Below are positions 37,823-45,984 of a stretch of DNA of 64,000 nucleotides, piece after piece; position 1 is the stretch's first letter, and each line of letters begins with the position of its first letter. Location of the stretch: the NCBI RefSeq assembly GCF_947497285.1, contig NZ_CANMFT010000004.1, forward strand, positions 186,001 through 250,000, in the 5' to 3' direction. The position numbers and the translations under genes are program-made. The notes under the pieces are model-generated. The model was not told the origin of the DNA, did no database searches, and was given only the letters and a program-made list of their open reading frames with translations. Origin of the DNA: an uncultured Aliiroseovarius sp. (GTDB lineage: Bacteria > Pseudomonadota > Alphaproteobacteria > Rhodobacterales > Rhodobacteraceae).

Positions 37823-38616
37823 TCATCCTGCCCGACGACGCCGCGCCCGCGTTGCATGTGACCGAAAGCGGTCCGAAAGACGGCCCTGTTGTCGTTTTTG
37901 CCCATGCGTTGGGGACGGATCTGACCATGTGGGATGCGATGCTACCGTATCTGCCGGATACCCTTCGCCTTGTCCGGCTGGACATGCGCGGGCACGGCCA
38001 AAGCCCCTGCCCCGATGGCCCCTATCCGATGGGGAATCTGGTCGAGGATGCGGCGCGCGCACTGGACCGGTTGGGGGTGAAGGCGTGCGTTTTCGTCGGG
38101 CTGTCAATCGGTGGCATTATCGCGCAGGGGCTGGCGGCAGAGCGGTTGGACCTTGTGCGCGGTCTTGTCCTGTCCAACACCGCCACCAAGATCGCAACGC
38201 CCGCGATCTGGCGGGACCGTATCGAAGAGGTGCACCGTGGCGGCATTGAAGCGATCGCTGACGCCACGCTAGAGCGCTGGTTTTCACGCGCCACCCTGCG
38301 CACCCACCCCGACCGGGTCGCCAACGTCCGCGCGCGCCTGCTGGCCACACCGCTGAAGGGGTATCTTGGCGCAATGGAAGCCATCGCCGAAACCGACCTT
38401 TATGAAAGCACGGCCCGTCTGCGATTGCCCACGCTTGTCATCGCCGGGTCCGAGGATGGATCGACCCCGGCAGATCTGGTGCGCGAAACCGCCGGATTGA
38501 TACCGGGCGCACAGTTCGAGTTGATCCGCGGGACTGGCCACCTGCCACCTGTTGAACGGCCTGAAGAGGTCGCACGCCTTCTGACGACCTTCCTGACCGG
38601 GATTGGCCATGTCTGA
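37819..38616 (+). CDS. pcaD: 3-oxoadipate enol-lactonase-like alpha/beta hydrolase
   Basis: Resembles PcaD, which opens 3-oxoadipate enol-lactone in the protocatechuate branch of the beta-ketoadipate pathway. The 265-residue protein shows VVFAHALGTDLTMWD, RLDMRGHGQS, nucleophile elbow GLSIGG and the His in GTGHLPPVERPE. No other pca gene is nearby, so the true substrate may differ. Translation uses TTG 37819, overlapping the previous stop (TTGA). It overlaps the next gene by 8 bases from its ATG. Confidence 0.78.
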   Translation: MIILPDDAAPALHVTESGPKDGPVVVFAHALGTDLTMWDAMLPYLPDTLRLVRLDMRGHGQSPCPDGPYPMGNLVEDAARALDRLGVKACVFVGLSIGGIIAQGLAAERLDLVRGLVLSNTATKIATPAIWRDRIEEVHRGGIEAIADATLERWFSRATLRTHPDRVANVRARLLATPLKGYLGAMEAIAETDLYESTARLRLPTLVIAGSEDGSTPADLVRETAGLIPGAQFELIRGTGHLPPVERPEEVARLLTTFLTGIGHV

Positions 38617-39316
38617 TTTTCTGTTGATCCATGGCACCGGACACGGCGCATGGTGCTGGCGCGACCTGATCGAGGCGCTAGAAGCGCTTGGCCATACCGC
38701 GCGCGCCATCGACCTGCCCTGCCATGGCGACGATCAGACGCCTTTGGGCGATGCAACGCTCGACAGCTATGCTGACGCGATCCTTGCCGCGATTGACACC
38801 CCGGTTATCCTTGTCGGCCACTCGATGGGCGGCTTTCCGATCACCCAGGCTGCGGTGCGGGAACCTGCAAAGGTCCGCCACCTCGTCTATTTGTGTGCCT
38901 ATGTGCCCGGCCCCGGCAAAAGCTTGGTCGAGATGCGGCGCGCGTGGCCCGAACAGCCCTTGGCAGACGCGTTCGAGATGTCGGCCGACCAGACCGCCTT
39001 TGCCTTCAAGGATGACCTGCTCGAAGGTAAGCTCTATCAAGATTGCCCAGAGGCCGTAGCCTATGCGCGCGCAAACCTGTGCTGGGAGCCTGCGCGCCCG
39101 TCGCGAACGCCCGTCTCTGGTCAGCCCAGTTCCCCCGCGACCTACATTCGCTGCACCCGCGACCAAGCGATCCCACCGGCCTATCAAGCCGAGATGGCAA
39201 AGGGATGCACGGCCCGGATCGACATCGACACGGGCCATTCGCCCTTTTTTGCCAATCCTGCCGGTTTGGCGCAGCGACTGGACCAGATTGCCAAGACAGC
39301 TCGCGCACTGAAATAG
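38609..39316 (+). CDS. Alpha/beta hydrolase, esterase-like
   Basis: Small alpha/beta hydrolase, 235 residues, of the type related to plant methyl-esterases and hydroxynitrile lyases. It starts FLLIHGTGHGAWCWRDLIEAL, contains the elbow GHSMGG (Ser about 77) and the catalytic His in DTGHSPFFANP. ATG 38609 overlaps pcaD by 8 bases. It is the third alpha/beta hydrolase in this operon, yet the three are not close copies of each other. Confidence 0.85.
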   Translation: MSDFLLIHGTGHGAWCWRDLIEALEALGHTARAIDLPCHGDDQTPLGDATLDSYADAILAAIDTPVILVGHSMGGFPITQAAVREPAKVRHLVYLCAYVPGPGKSLVEMRRAWPEQPLADAFEMSADQTAFAFKDDLLEGKLYQDCPEAVAYARANLCWEPARPSRTPVSGQPSSPATYIRCTRDQAIPPAYQAEMAKGCTARIDIDTGHSPFFANPAGLAQRLDQIAKTARALK

Positions 39317-39325
39317 GAGCCTGCC

Positions 39326-40414
39326 ATGCAAACGATCAAAGCCGCCATCTGCCACGCGTTCGGGCAGCCCTTGACGGTGGAAGACATCCAGATACGCGCC
39401 CCACAGGGCAGCGAGGTCGAAGTGACGATCGACGCCGTTGCAGTCTGCCAGTCCGATATCTCCTATGCCGAAGGCGCTTGGGGCGGCACGCTGCCTGCGG
39501 TCTATGGCCACGAGGCCGCAGGCCGGGTCACCGCCACCGGACCCTCCGCCAAGGGGTTTTCGGTTGGCGACCCTGTCGTCGTCACACTGATCCGGTCCTG
39601 CCAAAGCTGCCCGACTTGCGCGTCGGGTCACCCGGTCAACTGCACGACCCGATATGACAGCACAAAAGGACCAATCCACACACTCGGGGGCGGCACACTG
39701 GACCAAGGTCTGGCAACCGGGGCCTTCGCAGAGAAAGTTGTGGTCGAAGCCGCGCAGCTCGTGAAATTGCCGGACGGGATCGCCCCCGACGTGGCCTGCC
39801 TTCTGGGCTGTGGCGTGATCACCGGCGTTGGCGCCGTCGTCAACACAGCGGGGCTCAGGCCCGGTCAGGTGGCTGTTGTCATCGGCGCGGGTGGTGTCGG
39901 ACTGAATGCCGTTCAGGGCGCGCATCTTGCCGGTGCCGCCCATGTCATTGCCGTCGACATGACGCAAGACAAGCTGGATGGCGCGATGGCGTTCGGCGCG
40001 ACTGCCGGCATCCTTGCCACCGCCGAGACGCCATGGAAAGCCGCCCGCAAGGCAAGCGGAGGACGCGGGGCGGATGCGGTGTTCGTGACGGTCGGTCAGG
40101 TCGCAGCATATGACACTGCACCACGCTATCTTGCGCCGCGCGGCAAGGTCATCGTTGTCGGCATGCCCCATTCCGGCGAAACCGCACGTTATGAGCCGGT
40201 TGTGATGGCAGCACTTGGACAGGGTGTTCAGGCCAGCCTGATGGGGGACACGGTGATCAGCCGCGACATCCCCTGGATGGTCGAGCTTTACCAGCAGGGT
40301 CGCCTGAAGCTTGATGAACTTGTCTCGGCGCGATGGCGACTGGACCAGATCAACGAGGCCATTGCAGACACGAAATCGGGGGCCGCGCGGCGCAATGTGA
40401 TCGTGATGCGATAG
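39326..40414 (+). CDS. Zinc-dependent alcohol dehydrogenase
   Basis: Medium-chain, NAD(P)-dependent alcohol dehydrogenase, 362 residues. Catalytic zinc ligands are in AVCQSDISYAEG and YGHEAAGRV; the structural zinc loop is complete as CQSCPTCASGHPVNC; the Rossmann motif is VIGAGGVGLNAVQGA. The sequence resembles the class III/aryl-alcohol group. It closes the six-gene operon, 9 bases after the esterase, with no clear terminator after it. Confidence 0.9.
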   Translation: MQTIKAAICHAFGQPLTVEDIQIRAPQGSEVEVTIDAVAVCQSDISYAEGAWGGTLPAVYGHEAAGRVTATGPSAKGFSVGDPVVVTLIRSCQSCPTCASGHPVNCTTRYDSTKGPIHTLGGGTLDQGLATGAFAEKVVVEAAQLVKLPDGIAPDVACLLGCGVITGVGAVVNTAGLRPGQVAVVIGAGGVGLNAVQGAHLAGAAHVIAVDMTQDKLDGAMAFGATAGILATAETPWKAARKASGGRGADAVFVTVGQVAAYDTAPRYLAPRGKVIVVGMPHSGETARYEPVVMAALGQGVQASLMGDTVISRDIPWMVELYQQGRLKLDELVSARWRLDQINEAIADTKSGAARRNVIVMR

Positions 40415-40491
40415 GCGGACGACGCAGCCGTGGCCCGCCGATCGCACCGCCCAAGCCATTTTACAACACCTGCCCACCGGGATCTGATCCG

Positions 40492-40509
40492 ATCAAGTTT
40501 GCACTTGAT
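40492..40509. promoter_or_regulatory. Perfect palindrome upstream of the Gtr-like operon
   Basis: ATCAAGT (40492-40498), spacer TTGC, ACTTGAT (40503-40509): a perfect 7-bp inverted repeat 29 bases before the methyltransferase ATG. With no T-run after it, an operator is more likely than a terminator, though it could also end the alcohol dehydrogenase transcript. Confidence 0.4.
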
Positions 40510-40538
40510 TGAGGTCTTCCGGCTGCTAGTCAGGAACA

Positions 40539-41237
40539 ATGGATCCAGCAGAATTTGATGAATACGCCAAAGATTACGAGAAGATGCACCTCGACAACAT
40601 CCGCATTACGGGTGAGGAGCCGAGCTATTTCTCGGACTACAAAATCGACCAGTTGCGCCTGCTCGCCGATAGCTTGGGGCTGCAAAACCCGGACGTAATG
40701 GATTTTGGCAGCGGCATCGGAAACTCACTTCCGGGTTTCCGGCGAAATTTTGGCAGCTCGCGGATTGTCTGCGCCGATGTGTCGAGTGAGAGCATTGATC
40801 AGGCGCGCAAACTGAATCCGGGCGACGAGGAATATTGCCATATCGACGGCAAGACGATCCCCCTGCCCGATGATCAATTCGACCTTGTCTTCACGGCCTG
40901 TGTCTTTCACCACATCCCGCAGAACGAACATGTCCACTGGTTTGAAGAAATCAGGCGGGTGACGCGACCCGGCGGCAAATTGGTGGTGTTTGAACACAAT
41001 CCGCGCAACCCCCTGACGGTGCATGCGGTCAACACTTGCCCCTTCGATGTGAATGCCCGCCTGATCAAGACTGGCGAGATGCGCAAGACCGTTCGTCAGG
41101 CTGGCTGGAAGGATGTGAAGATCGACTATCACATCTTTTTTCCCGCAAAGCTGAAAGCGCTGCGCCCATTGGAAAAACGATTGCGCTGGTGCGGGCTTGG
41201 CGCGCAATACATGTGTGTGGCTGAATGTCCGGGCTGA
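40539..41237 (+). CDS. SAM-dependent methyltransferase of the surface glycan operon
   Basis: Class I methyltransferase, 232 residues, cytoplasmic. Motif I is VMDFGSGIGNSLPGF (about 51-65); the acidic loop ICADVSSESIDQA and post-motif block FDLVFTACVFHHIP follow. It overlaps the gtrA-like gene by 13 bases, so it is likely to act with the glycosylation genes downstream, perhaps on the sugar or lipid. The substrate is not visible from sequence. Confidence 0.82.
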   Translation: MDPAEFDEYAKDYEKMHLDNIRITGEEPSYFSDYKIDQLRLLADSLGLQNPDVMDFGSGIGNSLPGFRRNFGSSRIVCADVSSESIDQARKLNPGDEEYCHIDGKTIPLPDDQFDLVFTACVFHHIPQNEHVHWFEEIRRVTRPGGKLVVFEHNPRNPLTVHAVNTCPFDVNARLIKTGEMRKTVRQAGWKDVKIDYHIFFPAKLKALRPLEKRLRWCGLGAQYMCVAECPG

Positions 41238-41620
41238 AACGCCTGGGCCGCCAGTTGTCGCGCTATTCCGCGATTGGTGTATTGAATACACTGGTCGGTG
41301 GGGCGCTGATTTACCTGGCGCATAATGCCTTCGGACTTGGCGTCATCGTCTCGAACGTGATCGGTTATGGCGCGGGGCTGACGCTGAGCTATTTCGGCAA
41401 CAAATACTGGACCTTTGGCGACACCACGCGGTCGGCCGTTGCACCCATGATCTTTGCCGCACTTGTCGCGGTGGCGTTTTCGTCGAACCTGGGGATCACC
41501 TTCGGCTTGATCGCTGCCGGGCTGTCATTCAATATTGCTCAGTTTTTTGGTATTGTGACCTACAGCGCTATTGTTTTTCTAGGAATGAAATTCCTGTTGT
41601 TTTCAGAGCGAAAGAATTGA
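41225..41620 (+). CDS. GtrA-family membrane protein
   Basis: Small four-helix membrane protein (131 residues) of the GtrA type, proposed to flip undecaprenyl-phosphate-linked sugars across the inner membrane. Features include the N-terminal RYSAIGVLNTLVGG, NVIGYGAGLTLSYFGNKYWTF with the family-conserved N-K-x-W-T-F, and two later helices. The GtrB-like transferase follows 1 base after its stop. Confidence 0.88.
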   Translation: MSGLKRLGRQLSRYSAIGVLNTLVGGALIYLAHNAFGLGVIVSNVIGYGAGLTLSYFGNKYWTFGDTTRSAVAPMIFAALVAVAFSSNLGITFGLIAAGLSFNIAQFFGIVTYSAIVFLGMKFLLFSERKN

Positions 41621-41621
41621 C

Positions 41622-42590
41622 ATGAACACCTCTTCTGCCGCCGCACCCTCGCTTGCCTTCGTGGTGCCGTGTTACAATGAAGGCCTCAGCCTGCCAGAAC
41701 TGTTGCGCAAGTTGGCCGAGATCGACGACCAATTGGTTGCCGCGGACGCCATTCGCAGCCCTTCGACGATTGTTTTGGTTGACGATGGATCGACCGATGA
41801 TACGTGGCAGAAGATTTCCGAGGCCACGGCCACGCACAACGTCACCGGCATTCGCCTTTCGCGCAATCACGGCCACCAAGCGGCGCTTTTGGCCGGCCTG
41901 ATGACCGCCGAGGCCGACGTTATCATCAGCCTTGACGCCGATCTGCAAGACGACCCCGATGCGATCCCAAAGATGCTTGATGCCCATAACCGCGGCGCAC
42001 AGGTCGTATTCGGTGTCCGATCATCGCGCGACACCGACACGGTTTTCAAACGGCGCACTGCGCGGCTGTATTACGACATTTTGCAGGGTATGGGCATCGA
42101 CATCGTGCCCGACCATGCCGACTATCGCTTGATGAGCAGCAAGGCAATTGCAACATTGCGCGAGTTCGGCGAGGTCAATCTGTTCTTGCGCGGGTTGGTC
42201 AAGAACATCGGTTATCAGACCGAGATCGTGGAATACGACCGATCCGAACGCTTCGCCGGCGAGACGAAATACCCGTTGTCCAAAATGCTTCAGCTTGCGG
42301 TCGAGGGCGTGACCTCCTTCTCCACCCGACCTTTGCGCTATGTCACCTGGATCGGGACAATCGTCGCAATGACATCCTTCTTTCTGGCATGTTATTCGAT
42401 CTTCGCCTGGTGGCGTGGCGGGACAATCCCCGGCTGGACCTCGATCACGGTTCCAACCTTTATGCTTGGCGGGGTTCAGTTGATCGCGCTTGGGATCATC
42501 GGCGAATATATTGGCAAGATTTATCTTGAAACGAAGCGCCGCCCGCAATTCATCATCGACGAAATAATCAAGGCCGACGACGCGCCATGA
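41622..42590 (+). CDS. GtrB-like polyprenyl-phosphate glycosyltransferase (GT2)
   Basis: Transfers a sugar from a nucleotide donor to polyprenyl phosphate. The 322-residue protein has the GT2 opening FVVPCYNEGLSLPELL, DDGSTDDTW, the D-x-D motif in SLDADLQDDPDAI, and the amphipathic FAGETKYPLSKMLQLAVEG, followed by two C-terminal membrane helices (about 240-262 and 275-300). This arrangement matches GtrB/dolichol-phosphate mannose synthase relatives. Stop overlaps the next start (ATGA). Confidence 0.92.
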   Translation: MNTSSAAAPSLAFVVPCYNEGLSLPELLRKLAEIDDQLVAADAIRSPSTIVLVDDGSTDDTWQKISEATATHNVTGIRLSRNHGHQAALLAGLMTAEADVIISLDADLQDDPDAIPKMLDAHNRGAQVVFGVRSSRDTDTVFKRRTARLYYDILQGMGIDIVPDHADYRLMSSKAIATLREFGEVNLFLRGLVKNIGYQTEIVEYDRSERFAGETKYPLSKMLQLAVEGVTSFSTRPLRYVTWIGTIVAMTSFFLACYSIFAWWRGGTIPGWTSITVPTFMLGGVQLIALGIIGEYIGKIYLETKRRPQFIIDEIIKADDAP

Positions 42591-44125
42591 CGATGTCTCG
42601 TGTTTTGCTGGCCTATCTGTTGGTTGTCGCCGCTGTCACTTTGCCCATTCTGGCAAACCCCTATCTGCCGCTGGTGGACTTGCCCAATCACATTGCCCGC
42701 CATTTCATTGCGGCAAATCCTCAAAGCGCGCTGAGCCAGTATTTCGACTATTCCCTCGACCTGACACCGAACTCTGCCGTTGATCTGCTCTGGAGCATCA
42801 CCGGGCATCCGTTCGGCGCGGTCGCGTTCTCGCATTTCGTCTTTATCACCTATGCGGTGAACCTGGTGGGATCGGCCATGGTTCTTGCGCGTGTGGTGCA
42901 CGGAAAGTGGTCGATCTGGCCTTTGGCAAGCGGTCTGCTTGTCTACAATGCGACGTTCTTTTGGGGGTTTCAGAATTTCATCTTCACGGTGCCGTTCGCC
43001 ATTTATGGGCTTGCCCTGTGGCTGTCGTTAGAGGCGCGTTCGAACTGGCTGCGCATCGCGGTGTTCATTCCGCTTAGCTTGCTGTTGTTCTGGATGCACC
43101 TTTTTGCGTTCGTGCTTCTGGCCGTGGCTGCACTGGGGCGCGAACTGCAGCGGGTGTTTGAAGCTGGCAAAGCTTGGCCCAAGGCACTTCTTGGCAATAT
43201 CTCTTTGGGGATCCCATTCCTCATTCCCGCAGCCCTACTGGCCTACGTCATCATCACCGCACCACCCAACCCAGCGGCGACGGCCTCCGATTTCGGCTCC
43301 TTCGTGGATCGCTACTATGCGTTGATTTCGCCACTTGGCACGGCGAGTGGTAACGGCGCCACTGGCTTGACGGCGATCGGTGCGTTGGTCTTTGGGGTGC
43401 TCCTGTTGACGTTCTATTTCGGGGTGCGACGTGACTCGCCTCATCTGCACTTTGCGCGCCAGATGAAGGGGCCACTTGTTGCCGTCCTGCTGCTGAGTGT
43501 CTTCATTCCTTCATCGATCAACGGCGTGGCGCTTGTCCAAATCAGGTTTCCGTTTGTCTTGATGATACTGCTCATCGCGGCGACACGCTGGCAACACGTG
43601 CATCAGGGTGCAGCACGCGCCATCACGATCGCGATCAGTGTCGCATTGATCCTTCGCGGGGGCGAGTTTTACCTGAATGCTGCCGATTACAGTCGCGATA
43701 TCATCACGCTTGAGCGGGTGCTTGAAAAGGTTCCCGCCGGATCACGGATATTGCCTATTCGCTCCGCCGGGAACGAGCGGGATACGCGGCTTTGGCATGC
43801 GCAGGCCTACGCAGTTCCGATGGCCGAAAGCTTTGTCCCGACGTTGTTTCAAGGTGTCCATTCCCTTCGACTGAAGCCTGAATGGTCGACGGCGGCGCAC
43901 CCCGCCGGCATGTCCATCGACCGGCGCCGGGTTCTTGACCCGTCCGGCGGTGTCATTCGGTCGGCAACCGCCAACAGCGCCGCGTTTTGGGCCGATTGGC
44001 CAGACAAGTTCACGCATCTGCTGCTTATGGATCCACCGGCCGAGGCATGGCCTGCCAACCCAACCTTGCGCAAAATCGACCAGCAGGGGCGGTTCACGCT
44101 GTTTGAGGTTCAGCCAGACGACTGA
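42587..44125 (+). CDS. Polytopic membrane glycosyltransferase, GT-C-like
   Basis: A 512-residue integral membrane protein with about ten helices followed by a soluble C-terminal domain of about 140 residues. The first periplasmic loop contains LVDLPNHIARHF, whose acidic residue and position resemble the GT-C catalytic motif. With GtrA- and GtrB-like partners upstream it is probably the third component that moves the sugar from lipid carrier to acceptor, like GtrC of phage serotype-conversion cassettes, but this is inferred from context. It converges on the Pro/Ala-rich protein gene with a 71-base gap. Confidence 0.7.
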   Translation: MTMSRVLLAYLLVVAAVTLPILANPYLPLVDLPNHIARHFIAANPQSALSQYFDYSLDLTPNSAVDLLWSITGHPFGAVAFSHFVFITYAVNLVGSAMVLARVVHGKWSIWPLASGLLVYNATFFWGFQNFIFTVPFAIYGLALWLSLEARSNWLRIAVFIPLSLLLFWMHLFAFVLLAVAALGRELQRVFEAGKAWPKALLGNISLGIPFLIPAALLAYVIITAPPNPAATASDFGSFVDRYYALISPLGTASGNGATGLTAIGALVFGVLLLTFYFGVRRDSPHLHFARQMKGPLVAVLLLSVFIPSSINGVALVQIRFPFVLMILLIAATRWQHVHQGAARAITIAISVALILRGGEFYLNAADYSRDIITLERVLEKVPAGSRILPIRSAGNERDTRLWHAQAYAVPMAESFVPTLFQGVHSLRLKPEWSTAAHPAGMSIDRRRVLDPSGGVIRSATANSAAFWADWPDKFTHLLLMDPPAEAWPANPTLRKIDQQGRFTLFEVQPDD

Positions 44126-44196
44126 TCCCCACGTCGGCGGCCAGCTCAGTTCTTCGGGGTGTTCTCGACGGGTTGGTTTGATGATTACAGGTGCGG

Positions 44197-45588
44197 CTAG
44201 TTCACCTGAAAGACGTCACCCGTGCGCAAACCTTTTTCAGAGTTGCCGTTCCTGATCCAGATCTTGTTGGCATCAACGCGCGTGACCTTGAATGCGGACA
44301 GGTCCATACCTTTTGCGGCCTTCACGATCCTGCCATCCGCAAGCTGTAGCAAAGCCCAGCTTTCATTTCGGGTCTGAAACACACCAATGACGGCCACACG
44401 TGACCCGGACCGCGCGGCGACTGCGGTGGCAGCTGCTTCGGTGTTCGCAGGCAAGGGTGCGGCGGCTGGCGTGGGTTGCGCGCTTGGCGGCACCGGGCTT
44501 GGTGACACGTCCTTCTGCGCCATGCGGCGTGGGCGCACTGGTGGGCGGGGGGACTGGTGCGGCGCATTAAGCACTTTCAGGGCACTCTCCGCGACCTCAA
44601 CAGGGGCGGGTTCCATTGCTCTGGCCGCGGCAAGATCTGCAGTGGGTGGCGTGTCGATTGGACGGACATCAACCTCGACCGGCGATAACACTGGCGCATT
44701 GGGCAACGCCGCAACGCTCGTCATCGCGGCTGGTGGTTGCACAAGGTCAGCCTTGGCCCCTTGATGGCCCAGTGGTTGAGGCGCGTTGCCCATGATCTTC
44801 GGCTGGACGGGCGGCTCTTGCTCAACAGCAACGCGCGGCAGGTTGCGCGGAGGCAACAGCATCGCTTCACGCGACAGAGAGGCGACACGGAAATCAGGCA
44901 AAACCAGCGCATTGGGCGCCGGGCTGGTGTGCGGCAGAACATCCAGCAATGTTGCTTGAATGGCCCTTTCTTCAGCCGGCGCGGTAACGGTTTGAGTGAC
45001 CGCCAAAACGCGGTCGTGGTCCACAAGTTGTTGCCATTTGACCGGGCTGTTGGCCGGCGCCGTCAGTTGCAAAGGCTGCGCTGGCAAAGGGAACAACTCT
45101 GCTGTGTTCAGGGTGGCGGAGCCTTCCAAACCGGCCACGACCAACGCTGCGGAAACGCCCCGTTCCACCGTAGGCTGACCCGCGATCATCTCGGGCTCAA
45201 AGGCATCACCGGAAGGAAGGGTGACAGGCTCAGCCGCGAAAGCCAGCAACGCAGCTGGGACAGGACCGGGTAAGGCGGCAGCTTCGGCGGAATCTGATGG
45301 GGCGTCCTGAGCAATGTCTGCAATGGCCGCCGTGTCCAGCGATTGCACGTCGCCGCCTACGGGCGTCTCACCTTCGTTCACAAGGTTCGGGGCTTTGGCA
45401 GGGGGAGTAGGCGCGACAGGGGCCTGTTCATAGGCGGCCAGTTCCGGCACATCCATAAACCCAAGGTCATCGCTGGCGGGCCAAATCATGTTCGACGCCA
45501 CGATGGACGTTGTCACAAACAGCCCGCCCGCAAACAGGAAGACCGAGAACACCGGTAGCCGCAAACTTGGTGACTGAATCGCTTGCAT
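44197..45588 (-). CDS. Membrane-anchored Pro/Ala-rich protein with a GspC/PilP-like C-terminus
   Basis: The 463-residue protein has one N-terminal membrane helix (about 12-35), a long low-complexity region rich in Pro, Ala, Val and Thr (about 45-385), and a compact C-terminal domain (about 395-463) with SRVAVIGVFQTRNESWALLQL and GLRTGDVFQVN. This end resembles the small beta domain of type II secretion GspC and type IV pilus PilP. No secretion or pilus genes are present nearby, so the role is unclear. ATG 45588 is chosen as start. Confidence 0.65.
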   Translation of the reverse strand: MQAIQSPSLRLPVFSVFLFAGGLFVTTSIVASNMIWPASDDLGFMDVPELAAYEQAPVAPTPPAKAPNLVNEGETPVGGDVQSLDTAAIADIAQDAPSDSAEAAALPGPVPAALLAFAAEPVTLPSGDAFEPEMIAGQPTVERGVSAALVVAGLEGSATLNTAELFPLPAQPLQLTAPANSPVKWQQLVDHDRVLAVTQTVTAPAEERAIQATLLDVLPHTSPAPNALVLPDFRVASLSREAMLLPPRNLPRVAVEQEPPVQPKIMGNAPQPLGHQGAKADLVQPPAAMTSVAALPNAPVLSPVEVDVRPIDTPPTADLAAARAMEPAPVEVAESALKVLNAPHQSPRPPVRPRRMAQKDVSPSPVPPSAQPTPAAAPLPANTEAAATAVAARSGSRVAVIGVFQTRNESWALLQLADGRIVKAAKGMDLSAFKVTRVDANKIWIRNGNSEKGLRTGDVFQVN

Positions 45589-45984
45589 GGAAAAACCTAA
45601 ACTTACTAAAAAACACCTGCTCACCTTGATCAACTTCAGGGTTAGTCCACTTGTCAAGGATAGCCGCCTGCCGGTCTTTGGTTTTTGCGGCTGTGTTGCC
45701 AAATAGTGGGGGACAAAACTCGCATATCAAGAATATGGTGCCCCACACTCTCCCTCACGACGAACGTGCCTACTCAACCCAAGCATGCGTTCGTGCGGCA
45801 AGTGGATTGGTTTTTTCAGCGTGCGGCACAAATTTGGGCGCCGAATTCACCAGAAAGGAGAGCAGCAGCCCTTTTTGGCATCAAAACAGGCCCAAAAGGG
45901 TTGTTAGTTTCGCTCAGGCCAGTATGAATTGACCAACAGCAAAGGCTGTTTCTTGATTTGTATTGCTTTGGGGCGCCTTCGCGG
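45589..45984. other. Long intergenic region with an imperfect hairpin
   Basis: The 396 bases separate two divergent genes. I see no convincing gene; a weak open frame at about 45735-45932 has no ribosome site or family-like sequence. A hairpin can form from AGCAGCCCTTTT (45864-45875) and AAAAGGGTTGTT (45894-45905), 12 bp in RNA counting G-U pairs. The region should hold the promoters of both neighbours. Confidence 0.45.

Noticed and set aside
37819-38616. A complete protocatechuate (pca) pathway
   Set aside because: Only the PcaD-like lactonase is present; no other pca gene is nearby, so the pathway cannot be inferred from this window.
38678-40477. A 599-codon open frame on the minus strand
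   Set aside because: It lies antisense to the esterase and alcohol dehydrogenase genes, which have clear family motifs. High G+C favours such long antisense frames; its translation has no recognisable domain.
45735-45932. Small open frame in the long intergenic region
   Set aside because: No ribosome site, odd composition, and no signal or domain; probably chance.
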